The notes beneath the pieces are model-generated. The model saw only the letters and a list, made by a program, of their open reading frames with translations, had not been told where the DNA came from and did no database searches. A DNA stretch of 46,874 nucleotides from a candidate division Zixibacteria bacterium RBG_16_53_22 (GTDB taxonomy: Bacteria; Zixibacteria; MSB-5A5; UBA10806). Position 1 is the first letter of the stretch; every line of letters starts with the position of its first letter. Of the stretch, positions 25,886 through 33,151 are shown piece by piece. The stretch spans positions 52,457 to 99,330 of the forward strand of contig MEWP01000155.1 in NCBI GenBank assembly GCA_001775395.1. The letters are read 5' to 3'. A program made the translations under genes and the position numbers.

Positions 25886-26297
25886 TGCTCTACCCTCATT
25901 TTATTGGTTTTCCTCCCCTGCCGGGAGATATCCTATTTTCAGCCTATCAGGTATTATGATGTTAAGCATGAATGAATATCCGGGACAATTACTCGTCGGC
26001 GGCCGACACCCCGTCAATTCCGTTTGGCATAGCCCGAATAAGGTAAAATGCGGCTCGATGCGGGATAATCTCACATCACCCCTTGATTAAAGCGAGTATT
26101 TGGCGAAGTCTTTTCTACAGAACCGCTCAAAGCAGGCTCAGAGAATATTTAAGGTTTCAAGAACGAAGAAGTTTATGGTCCGCCCAAAACCCCTTGTATC
26201 AGACCAATAAAGACACAGCTAAGATAGGCCATTCGAAATTTGTTGGCAAGAAAATTTTTAATAAAGTCGCGACCCGCCGGCAACGTGACATGCCGGC
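25886..26297. other. 412-nt intergenic stretch without a supported gene
   Basis: No reading frame here has a convincing ribosome site, homology or length. GCCGGCA (26276-26282) and TGCCGGC (26291-26297) form a 7-bp hairpin directly after the stop of the 253-residue dockerin gene, but no T-run follows. I could not find a convincing promoter for the LVIVD gene in it. Confidence 0.5.
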
Positions 26298-27059
26298 TCA
26301 GCAATCGGGGCAACTCCGGGGAGCTGATCCGACCCCCTTGAGATATGCCACCATGAAAGTGACATCAATACCATTGAACTGGCAATCACCGTTGGCATCG
26401 GCCGCGGCATAGACCGGGCCATGAGGAGGGCATTCACAGCTATTCGGAGGGGCTGCGCCCAATCCTTTGAGATATGCCACCGAGTAAGTCACGTCCAATC
26501 CATCGAAGGCTCCGTTGCCGTTAGCGTCACCGCCAATCACATCGCATCCCGGAGAGAAATATAAGCAACTGGAGCTCTGGAGGGGCAGAAATTGCACGGT
26601 TCCGTAAATATTGCCCCATAATGACGGTATGGGGCATAAGCCGATTGGGCATACGGTCTGACCGATATACCAGGGATCACTCGTAAGGCGAAATAAATAA
26701 TAGCCTATTTGGATCGTATCGCCGGCCGTATTTATGGGGTACATGGTGTAAAGAGTTGGACAAAAAAATGGCGGAGGCTCATAAAAGCTGCAGCAGGAGT
26801 CGCATAAAGTACAGCCACGCCACAATATTTGGCTTATGATTTGAGAGTTTATCTGCATGGTATTCGACATAAAAGCTATCGTATCTTCCGACCATCCCGG
26901 GGGAGTAGATACCCAGACCGGGAATTGAATTGAGTCACCAATCATGACAGTCATTCTGCTTGCATCACGATTGCCATATATTAAATTGAATCCCTCTTGA
27001 GCGGAGCCAATGACCGGCGCCGACAAAGCTGCCACGAGCATAATAACGGTAAGCCTCAT
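26298..27059 (-). CDS. exported protein with C-terminal dockerin-type repeats
   Basis: I start at the ATG at 27059 because GGAGGG lies 5 nt upstream and the residues begin a signal peptide (RLTVIMLVAALSAPVIGSA); the longer frame begins with TTG. This gives 253 residues. A Cys-rich central beta-domain (about 25-165, with CTLCDSCC and repeated LCPI) is not recognised. The C-terminal 90 residues carry two dockerin calcium loops, DANGNGAFDGLD and DANGDCQFNGID, each with a YLKG-type helix end. It ends CPDC. Like the LVIVD protein it lacks the sorting tail. It has its own promoter (27133-27161) and a hairpin after its stop. The central domain could be a second cohesin-like fold, but I see no clear signature. 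Confidence 0.7.
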   Translation of the reverse strand: MRLTVIMLVAALSAPVIGSAQEGFNLIYGNRDASRMTVMIGDSIQFPVWVSTPPGWSEDTIAFMSNTMQINSQIISQILWRGCTLCDSCCSFYEPPPFFCPTLYTMYPINTAGDTIQIGYYLFRLTSDPWYIGQTVCPIGLCPIPSLWGNIYGTVQFLPLQSSSCLYFSPGCDVIGGDANGNGAFDGLDVTYSVAYLKGLGAAPPNSCECPPHGPVYAAADANGDCQFNGIDVTFMVAYLKGVGSAPRSCPDC

Positions 27060-27132
27060 AGAGCCCTCCAAGCGAAAAGGATCGCAGCTTTAGAACATAT
27101 TGGCAGAACAAAGATCAACGATGTAATAACTA

Positions 27133-27161
27133 GTGTTAGAAGACTAAAAATAGGGTGTCAA
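27133..27161 (-). promoter_or_regulatory. sigma-70-type promoter of the 253-residue dockerin gene
   Basis: On the minus strand, a perfect TTGACA (27156-27161) is 17 nt from TAACAC (27133-27138), a weak -10. It lies just below the terminator of the preceding gene, as expected for an independent unit. Confidence 0.5.
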
Positions 27162-27181
27162 GGCTTTTTTGGATCGGAAAT

Positions 27182-27208
27182 AAAAAACGGGCCTAAGTAA
27201 GCCCGTTT
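27182..27208 (-). terminator. rho-independent terminator after the 280-residue cohesin-like gene
   Basis: On the minus strand, AAACGGGC and GCCCGTTT pair as an 8-bp stem with an 8-nt loop, running into a T-rich tract (TTTTTTA). Confidence 0.88.
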
Positions 27209-27231
27209 CAATAACTTACGCAATGGGCCCT

Positions 27232-28074
27232 TTACTTGAGCATGACCATCTTCATCGATTGTGAGTAATCACCGGCATCCATTCGATAGAAATAGGTGCC
27301 CGATGGTACGTTCTGACCGTTGTTGTTGGTGCCATCCCAAATGACTTTGTGGAACCCGGCCTGCATTTCGCCCGAGACCAGGTTCTTGACCTCCTGCCCC
27401 AGGATATTGAATACCGAAAGTGATACCATACGATCACTCGGCAGCGCGAATGATATCTCGGTGCTGGGATTGAACGGATTCGGGAAATTCCGGCTTAAGG
27501 ACACCTCGGTCGGCAGAGGCTTATCCGGGACAGGCTCACCCGCCCCAAGTGTCAGCATTCCGCCGACAACGACCGGTTCGGAGCTTCCCAGACCATCGCT
27601 AAGGCCGAATAGCGGGCCGCCCGCTCTCCGGTCGATTCTGGGCAATATGGCGACCTGCGAAAATTGGGAGGCATCATCGATGGCCATGATCAGATTGAAA
27701 GCCAAAAGCCTCCTGCCGTTTGTGTTCATCCCGGGATTATCCTCTCCGCCCAGGTCCGCGAAACCCATGTGGAGAGCCTGAGCGCCGTTTTCGCTCACTC
27801 CCTGCCAGGAGTCATCCCAGCCCGCCACAGTCGCGGCGGCCTGCTGGCCGTGGAATCTGACATCTCCCGCGCCCTCGATCTCGAGGGGCAAATTGAAGTA
27901 AGTGACATCACCATGCGTAACGAAATAAACCGGCACAGCCACGCTCGACTGCCCTGCTACAACTGTTGCATTACCAATGATGATACTGTCGGGGCCGGCG
28001 TTCACGGTACCCCCCATCGCCGGCAACGACAACGATAGGACCATTGCCATCCCCAGCAGCAACCCGTATCTCAT
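27232..28074 (-). CDS. exported cohesin-like protein with C-terminal sorting domain (280 aa)
   Basis: A 280-residue protein with AAGGAGG 5 nt before the ATG and a signal peptide (RYGLLLGMAMVLSLSLPAMGG). Residues about 25-180 look cohesin-like: VAGQSSVAVPVYFVTHGDVTYFNLPLEI, then GRRLLAFNLIMAI, typical of domains that bind dockerins. Residues about 190-280 are a sorting domain: LSRNFPNPFNPSTEISF, VFNILGQEVKNL, VPSGTYFYRMD, ending KMVMLK. The combination predicts a surface-anchored receptor for the dockerin proteins next door. It is a separate unit, with terminators before and after. The cohesin call is by pattern only. Confidence 0.65.
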   Translation of the reverse strand: MRYGLLLGMAMVLSLSLPAMGGTVNAGPDSIIIGNATVVAGQSSVAVPVYFVTHGDVTYFNLPLEIEGAGDVRFHGQQAAATVAGWDDSWQGVSENGAQALHMGFADLGGEDNPGMNTNGRRLLAFNLIMAIDDASQFSQVAILPRIDRRAGGPLFGLSDGLGSSEPVVVGGMLTLGAGEPVPDKPLPTEVSLSRNFPNPFNPSTEISFALPSDRMVSLSVFNILGQEVKNLVSGEMQAGFHKVIWDGTNNNGQNVPSGTYFYRMDAGDYSQSMKMVMLK

Positions 28075-28157
28075 TTTTCCTCCTTAGGTAAAAGTTAATG
28101 GAGCCAGACCGTCGTCTCAAAAGCTTTTTACCAGGGTTTGGGGCAAATGGTTCCCTC

Positions 28158-28189
28158 AAAAAAATAAAGGCAGGCCGACGAGGCCTGCC
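28158..28189 (-). terminator. rho-independent terminator after the 290-residue cohesin-like gene
   Basis: On the minus strand, GGCAGGCC and GGCCTGCC pair as an 8-bp stem with a TCGTC loop, followed by TTTATTTTTTT. Confidence 0.9.
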
Positions 28190-28210
28190 CTTAAAATCTG
28201 GAATCTTTGC

Positions 28211-29083
28211 TTACCTCACCATGACCATTTTGTTGGTCTGGCTGAATTCGGGAGTATAGAGCCTGTAGAAATAGACTCCTGACGGGACCACTGTACCATT
28301 ATCGTTCTTGCCATCCCAATGCGCGACATGCCTGCCCGCCTCAACTCTGGCATTGACCAATGTCCGCACCTGCTGGCCGAGGAGATTATAGACTGAAAGA
28401 TAGACATCCTGCTCCTTCGGCAGCATGAATTCGATATTGGTTTCCGGATTGAAGGGGTTGGGGTAGTTCTGCATCAGGGCGAATTCCGCCGGGATTTGGG
28501 TTGCCGGCTCATCGGCCCCCACTACCCCGGTCGACATGAAACCACGCTGGACTCCGGGAGTGATTTCGATTTCCCCGAGCTCGTTGGTGAAGGCCACAGA
28601 GCCACTGCGGTCGTCCCAGGTAGTATCGAGAACGATCAATTGCGAACGCGTATTGGGCGCAATGATGAAGCGCAGGCTCCAGCCATGAACTCTTTGGCCG
28701 TTAGTGAAAAGCGGAGGATTGTGGGATTCAGGCGCAAGATTGCAGAAACCGAACTGCCTGACATAATTCTGGCTGGCAATGACCGTGTCATAGGCATCGT
28801 CCCATTGATTTAGAGGGAAATTGTAGGTCGTGCCGGTTCCGCAGGTAACGCCGCCAAGGGGCGCAATCCACTTCAGAGGCAAGTTGTAATAAAAGACGGA
28901 ATCGTCGCATACGGCATAGATTTGAACGAATCGAAACTGATATGAGTTCGAAGAGTCGACGTGATCCTGAAGACATCCGATAATCAAGCTATCCTGGATG
29001 CCGGGATCATCTGGGTCCTGCTGCGCATAGGCAACGCCTGTCAAGAGCAGGCCTGCCATCAACAACATAATCATCTTTTTCAT
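28211..29083 (-). CDS. exported cohesin-like protein with C-terminal sorting domain (290 aa)
   Basis: The frame opens at 29143, but AAGGAGG 8 nt upstream of the ATG at 29083 and the clean signal peptide KKMIMLLMAGLLLTGVAYA fix the start there, giving 290 residues. Residues about 35-185 resemble the 280-residue neighbour (FYYNLPLKWI, GQRVHGWSLRFIIA, DRSGSVAFTN) and are probably cohesin-like, though more divergent and Cys-containing. The last 90 residues are a sorting domain: MQNYPNPFNPETNIEF, VYNLLGQQVRTLV, VPSGVYFYRL, ending KMVMVR. It has a good promoter and a strong terminator. The tail region is more similar to the neighbour than the head is, so they are likely paralogues. Confidence 0.62.
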   Translation of the reverse strand: MKKMIMLLMAGLLLTGVAYAQQDPDDPGIQDSLIIGCLQDHVDSSNSYQFRFVQIYAVCDDSVFYYNLPLKWIAPLGGVTCGTGTTYNFPLNQWDDAYDTVIASQNYVRQFGFCNLAPESHNPPLFTNGQRVHGWSLRFIIAPNTRSQLIVLDTTWDDRSGSVAFTNELGEIEITPGVQRGFMSTGVVGADEPATQIPAEFALMQNYPNPFNPETNIEFMLPKEQDVYLSVYNLLGQQVRTLVNARVEAGRHVAHWDGKNDNGTVVPSGVYFYRLYTPEFSQTNKMVMVR

Positions 29084-29176
29084 TACTAAGGGCCTCCTTA
29101 AAATTATTGCTTTATTTGATCCTAAATCCACCCAAACCACCATTATCAGTCGTCGCCCCCGACCTGCTTTGCAGAA

Positions 29177-29206
29177 ATATTACATAATTTGCCGCGCCAA
29201 AGTCAA
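29177..29206 (-). promoter_or_regulatory. sigma-70-type promoter of the 290-residue cohesin-like gene
   Basis: On the minus strand, TTGACT (29201-29206) and TAATAT (29177-29182) are separated by 18 nt in an AT-rich setting, 94 nt before the chosen ATG. Confidence 0.7.
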
Positions 29207-29242
29207 GATTTTTTTACACTTTCGCCAGATTTATTCGAATCC

Positions 29243-30670
29243 CTAAAACTTGCCGCCAAAAACCTCTACCGCGGCATCTTCCTCTATCACCTGCCGGGGC
29301 GACTGTAAACCGTATTTTTTTAGTTTTTCAAAAAGCGTGGTATAGTCGATTTTTAATATCTCGGCGGTCTTTCTCTTATTGCCATGAGTCTGATTCAGAA
29401 TACGCCTGATAAGCGATTTCTCGGCCTCGGCCTGGGCCATGGCGCCCACCTCTTTCAAGCCGGCGCCCTCGCGGAGGCTGATTTCGCTGGCCCTGGGAAG
29501 CCTGATCGCCAGATGCTCGGGCGTTATCGTCCTGCCCTCACAGAGTATTATAGCTCTTTCGATCGTATTCTCCAGTTCGCGCACATTGCCCGGCCAATGG
29601 TATTTTTCCAGCAGAGTCAGGGCATCCCTGGATAGCTTGACTGGTCTTTTTTTCATTTCCGAGGAAAATCGTTGAATGAAGTAGTCGGCCAGGGCCGCTA
29701 TATCCTCGCGCCTTTCGCGAAGGGGAGGTATGGTGATCGGAAAGACCGAAAGGCGATAATAGAGGTCCTCCCTGAACATCTTTCTGGAGATCGCCTCGCG
29801 AAGATCCATGTTGGTCGCCGCCACCACCCTGACATTGACATTGATAGTCTTGGTGCCACCCAGCCGCTCGAATTTCTTTTCCTGGAGGACGCGCAGTAGC
29901 TTGGCCTGAAGCGAAACGTCGAGGTCCCCGACTTCATCGAGAAAGATGGTCCCCTGCTCGGCGATTTCGAATTTCCCCATTTTGCGGGCGATGCTGCTGG
30001 TAAAAGCGCCTCGCTCGGAGCCGAACAGTTCATTTTCGAGCAATTCCCTGGGAATGGCGGCGCAATTTATGGCCACATATGGGCCATTCTTGCGGGGAGA
30101 AAGATTATGGATAGCCCTGGCGAAAAGCTCCTTGCCGGTGCCTGATTCGCCCTGTAAGAGCACGGTTGTATCGGATGGCGAGACTTTTTGCACAAGCTCC
30201 GAGGCCTGCACCATTTTCTCGGATTTTCCTATGATCTCGCTTAAGCCGATAGTCTGGGCGAGCTCCTCTCGGAGGAGCGTGTTTTCGGCAATCAGGCGCC
30301 TGTTTTCGAGAGCGCGCTTGATTAATATAGACAGCCTGTCGGTATCGAACGGCTTGGTGAGGAAATCAAATGCCCCCATCTTGATGGCCTGGACTGCGTT
30401 TTCGACAGTGGCGTAAGCGGTCATAATTATGACTGGAGCCTCGGGGTCGTTCTTCTTTATCTCGGACAAGACCTGCAGACCATCAACGCCGGGAAGCTTC
30501 AGGTCGGTCAGGACTATGTCATATCTCTTGTCCTTGGCGCGGTTAATACCTTCCTGGCCGTCGGAAGCCAGTTCGACCTCATACCCCTCGGTGGTCAATG
30601 TGGCAGCCAGCATCTGCTGCATGGCGCTTTTGTCCTCGATAACAAGTATGGACGGCAGAAATCCTCCCAA
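29243..30670 (-). CDS. NtrC-family sigma-54-dependent response regulator
   Basis: A 475-residue protein. An N-terminal receiver domain (ILVIEDKSAM, phosphoacceptor Asp in DIVLTDLKLPGVDG, TKPFD) is followed by an AAA+ sigma-54 activator domain (Walker A GESGTGKE, the sigma-54-contact loop near GAFTSS, Walker B GTIFLDEVGDL) and a Fis-type helix-turn-helix at the end (NQTHGNKRKTAEILKIDYTTLFEKL). It should activate sigma-54 promoters when phosphorylated. The start is uncertain: the frame opens with TTG at 30670, but GGGAGG at 30663-30668 suits a CTG at 30658 better. It is the last gene of the kinase/quinone string, 43 nt past the SNase gene. It is the natural partner of the HPK4-type kinases upstream. 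Confidence 0.93.
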   Translation of the reverse strand: MGGFLPSILVIEDKSAMQQMLAATLTTEGYEVELASDGQEGINRAKDKRYDIVLTDLKLPGVDGLQVLSEIKKNDPEAPVIIMTAYATVENAVQAIKMGAFDFLTKPFDTDRLSILIKRALENRRLIAENTLLREELAQTIGLSEIIGKSEKMVQASELVQKVSPSDTTVLLQGESGTGKELFARAIHNLSPRKNGPYVAINCAAIPRELLENELFGSERGAFTSSIARKMGKFEIAEQGTIFLDEVGDLDVSLQAKLLRVLQEKKFERLGGTKTINVNVRVVAATNMDLREAISRKMFREDLYYRLSVFPITIPPLRERREDIAALADYFIQRFSSEMKKRPVKLSRDALTLLEKYHWPGNVRELENTIERAIILCEGRTITPEHLAIRLPRASEISLREGAGLKEVGAMAQAEAEKSLIRRILNQTHGNKRKTAEILKIDYTTLFEKLKKYGLQSPRQVIEEDAAVEVFGGKF

Positions 30671-30713
30671 TTATATGATTCCATGGTATTTATCGGCAGG
30701 AATTGCGAGGGCC

Positions 30714-31361
30714 TTAAGGGCGACATTCGCGGCAGGGTGAGAGGCCCTGTTCGAGAGCGGAATCGCGATCCTTATGCTTTTTTGCTTTGCGGGGATTAAT
30801 GTGCTTTATAAGGGTACACAGGGGCCTGTGGAATCTGTAAGATCCGCCGGCGGAAACATAATACTTCTCGTCCACCGGCGTTGGCAACGACCAGATTCCG
30901 ATTTTCCGCCGCCGGGCCTCACTTTGGGCCCTGATAAGCCTCTTGGAATAGCGCTTGTTTTCCTTGAATAAATAGACATGAGCCAGCCCCCGGCCGATAA
31001 GCAACTCGTTGAAAAAAACCGTGTCGACAAAGACGTAGCCGAGGATTCGATCGTACCGATCCAGGCGCATCCTGTCATTTTCAATTTTAACCGACTTTCC
31101 CGTCAGGACAGAATCAGCGAATTCCCTGGCGATATCCGCGTAGGGCTCTCCCCTTTCGGGCGTGTCGACTCCGATCAGCCGCAGACGCCTATTGTCGGAA
31201 AGGACAAACGTGTCGCCGTCAAGGACCCTGGCCACAATCCCATCCGTATCCGACGCAGGGGCCTTCCGGCTGACAAGCTGAGGCGCCCCGGCAAATGCGA
31301 CATTCGTCGATATGAGAGCCAAGATGAGAATCGAGGCCGTTATGGACTTGATCTCACGCAC
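30714..31361 (-). CDS. exported staphylococcal-nuclease-like protein with C-terminal Cys-rich zinc-type motif
   Basis: The frame opens with GTG at 31406 inside ubiE, but the residues before 31361 are unlikely. I start at the GTG at 31361 (or TTG at 31367), which begins a signal peptide (REIKSITASILILALISTNVAFA); this gives 215 residues. The SNase fold shows RVLDGDTFVLSDNRRLRLIGVDTPERGEP, then RYDRILGYVF, with Asp, Arg and Glu positions of the active site. The C-terminal segment (AGGSYRFHRPLCTLIKHI and SPCRECRP) is an Ada-like metal-binding motif seen in other exported SNases. It would cut nucleic acids in the periplasm or outside. It follows ubiE by a few nucleotides and precedes the NtrC-type gene. 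Confidence 0.8.
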   Translation of the reverse strand: MREIKSITASILILALISTNVAFAGAPQLVSRKAPASDTDGIVARVLDGDTFVLSDNRRLRLIGVDTPERGEPYADIAREFADSVLTGKSVKIENDRMRLDRYDRILGYVFVDTVFFNELLIGRGLAHVYLFKENKRYSKRLIRAQSEARRRKIGIWSLPTPVDEKYYVSAGGSYRFHRPLCTLIKHINPRKAKKHKDRDSALEQGLSPCRECRP

Positions 31362-31368
31362 TTTCAAC

Positions 31369-32055
31369 TTATCCGTTGGCCATCCTGTAGACGGCCGCAA
31401 TTCCACCCATGATATTGCGATAATTGCATTCAGCCCAGCCCTGACCTATCAAACGAATCACTTCATCTTGTCTGGGGAATGCCTTGAGCGAGCCGGGCAG
31501 ATATCTGTAGGCATAGGTTTTTTTGGTGAAGAGTCCGGCGATACGCGGGGAAAAATTATAAAAATACAGCTTGAAAGCGGCTTCCAATAATCTGTTTTGG
31601 GGGTGCGCGATTTCAAGATAGCATGCTATTCCCCGAGATTTCAGAGCGCGCCTGACCTCCCTCGAAAAGCGTTCCAGGCTGGTGAGGTTTCGCAGGCTGA
31701 AGGCGCTCATGGCTCCGGCGAAAACAGAGTTCCTGAACGGCAGGTCTTCCACATCACAAATGACGAGAAAGTATCGACCGGAGTATCTCGGCCCCAGGAT
31801 TCGCCGATAATGCGAAATCATCGGCATCGAGATATCGGCCATCACAATCTGGCCGTTGAAATCCGGCCTTGCAAATAACGCCCGCGCCAGTTCTCCCCCG
31901 CCGGAGCAGAGGTCGATGATCATGCCACTCGACGGCATCTCTTTCACCGTAACCTTGCGCCAGCGCCTGTCCTGACCGAATGACAATATGGTGTTGAGCA
32001 GGTCATAGCGGGCATGGATATCATCGAACATGCGCCGGACGAAGGCCTTTTTCAT
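31369..32055 (-). CDS. UbiE/MenG-type (demethylmenaquinone) methyltransferase
   Basis: The frame opens at 32094 with GTG. The ATG at 32055 has GGAG 5 nt upstream, and the family N-terminus (KKAFVRRMFDDIHARYDLLN) starts there, giving 228 residues. The SAM-binding motif is IDLCSGGGELA; the UbiE signatures are VEDLPF, AFSLRNLTS and the C-terminal NIMGGIAAVYRM. The enzyme adds the C-methyl group to demethylmenaquinone. It follows the polyprenyl synthase gene almost directly, so a menaquinone pathway role is strongly suggested. Confidence 0.88.
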   Translation of the reverse strand: MKKAFVRRMFDDIHARYDLLNTILSFGQDRRWRKVTVKEMPSSGMIIDLCSGGGELARALFARPDFNGQIVMADISMPMISHYRRILGPRYSGRYFLVICDVEDLPFRNSVFAGAMSAFSLRNLTSLERFSREVRRALKSRGIACYLEIAHPQNRLLEAAFKLYFYNFSPRIAGLFTKKTYAYRYLPGSLKAFPRQDEVIRLIGQGWAECNYRNIMGGIAAVYRMANG

Positions 32056-32097
32056 GTCGACTCCGGATGGGGAAAGATCGTCGGATCGGCCCACTGG

Positions 32098-33135
32098 CTA
32101 AAGCTCTCGGCTGACCATGAAATCGATGAGATCGATGATCACCTGTCTGTAGTGGGGATCGGCTGAGCTATCGATCGAATCCATAAACGTCTGCTGGGCG
32201 CGGCGAGCCAGGCTCTGGGAAATTCCTGCGGCATACGCTATACAGCCATACCGTTTGATGAATCCCAGCACTTTGTCGATATCACCCTGGCTCTTCTTTT
32301 CGCGCTCTTTGTTGAGAATACCGATAATGAATTCCCTTTCTTTTCCGGAGCACTTTCGAAGAAGGTCTATAATCACCAGGGTGCGCTTGCCCTCCCAGAG
32401 ATCGCCACCGATCTCTTTGCCGTATTTATTTATGTCACCGGCGAGATTGAGCACATCGTCCTGTATCTGGAACGCCACCCCCAGATCCATCCCGAAATCG
32501 ATGAACGCGTCTCGCATCGCCATGTCGATTCCGGCGATAAGCGAGCCTGTCCAGCAAGGGGTGATAACCGTGTACCAGGCGGTTTTGCGGCGGCACATCT
32601 CGAAATAGTCGCTTTCGGCAAGATCCCACTTCCGGGCAGCGACCCAGTTCAATTCGATATGTTGGCCCGCAGTCGTGTGCGAGTACATATTGAGGAATTC
32701 GTCGAATACCGCCATCGTCATTTCCGGCCCGATGATACCGCGATTTTGCAGAAGCAATTCCCACATCTTGCCGGCCAGGGCATCGCCGGCGTTCAGAGCC
32801 AGTGGAACGCCGTGCTTTATATGCAACGCCGGCAGCCCGCGCCGCAGATCCGACTGGTCTTCGATATCGTCGTGAATCACAATCCAATTCTGGAAGATTT
32901 CCAGAGCCGCCGCCGTGGTCAGCGCCCGCTCGTCGACACCGCCGAACGCCCGATTGAATATCAGAAGCAATCCCGGACGCAGGCCTTTCCCCAGGCGAGA
33001 TGGGTAATCCCGCATCATCTGGTATAGCAGATCTATTTCGGGTATCTCATGCGCGGAGGGAAGGAATTCGAAAATGCGCCGGTCAACCTCTGATTTCAGC
33101 GACTTTAGAAGATCGAAAATTGCGCCGTTTTCCAT
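32098..33135 (-). CDS. polyprenyl diphosphate synthase (IspA/IspB-type)
   Basis: A 345-residue trans-prenyltransferase. The first Asp-rich motif is IHDDIEDQSDLRRG, the second QIQDDVLNLAGD, with LGKGLRPGLLL near the N-terminus (IPP-binding Lys/Arg). These enzymes condense IPP onto allylic diphosphates. With ubiE next door, a quinone side chain is the likely product. The residue before the first motif is Ile-His, so the chain length cannot be set by eye. It starts 16 nt after the second hybrid kinase, linking the quinone genes to the sensory genes. Confidence 0.9.
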   Translation of the reverse strand: MENGAIFDLLKSLKSEVDRRIFEFLPSAHEIPEIDLLYQMMRDYPSRLGKGLRPGLLLIFNRAFGGVDERALTTAAALEIFQNWIVIHDDIEDQSDLRRGLPALHIKHGVPLALNAGDALAGKMWELLLQNRGIIGPEMTMAVFDEFLNMYSHTTAGQHIELNWVAARKWDLAESDYFEMCRRKTAWYTVITPCWTGSLIAGIDMAMRDAFIDFGMDLGVAFQIQDDVLNLAGDINKYGKEIGGDLWEGKRTLVIIDLLRKCSGKEREFIIGILNKEREKKSQGDIDKVLGFIKRYGCIAYAAGISQSLARRAQQTFMDSIDSSADPHYRQVIIDLIDFMVSREL

Positions 33136-33151
33136 CAGGGCTTTAGATACC

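Noticed and set aside
26083-26412. A 109-codon plus-strand frame in the 412-nt gap
   Set aside because: It runs into the 3' end of the dockerin gene on the other strand and has no ribosome site or similarity I recognise.
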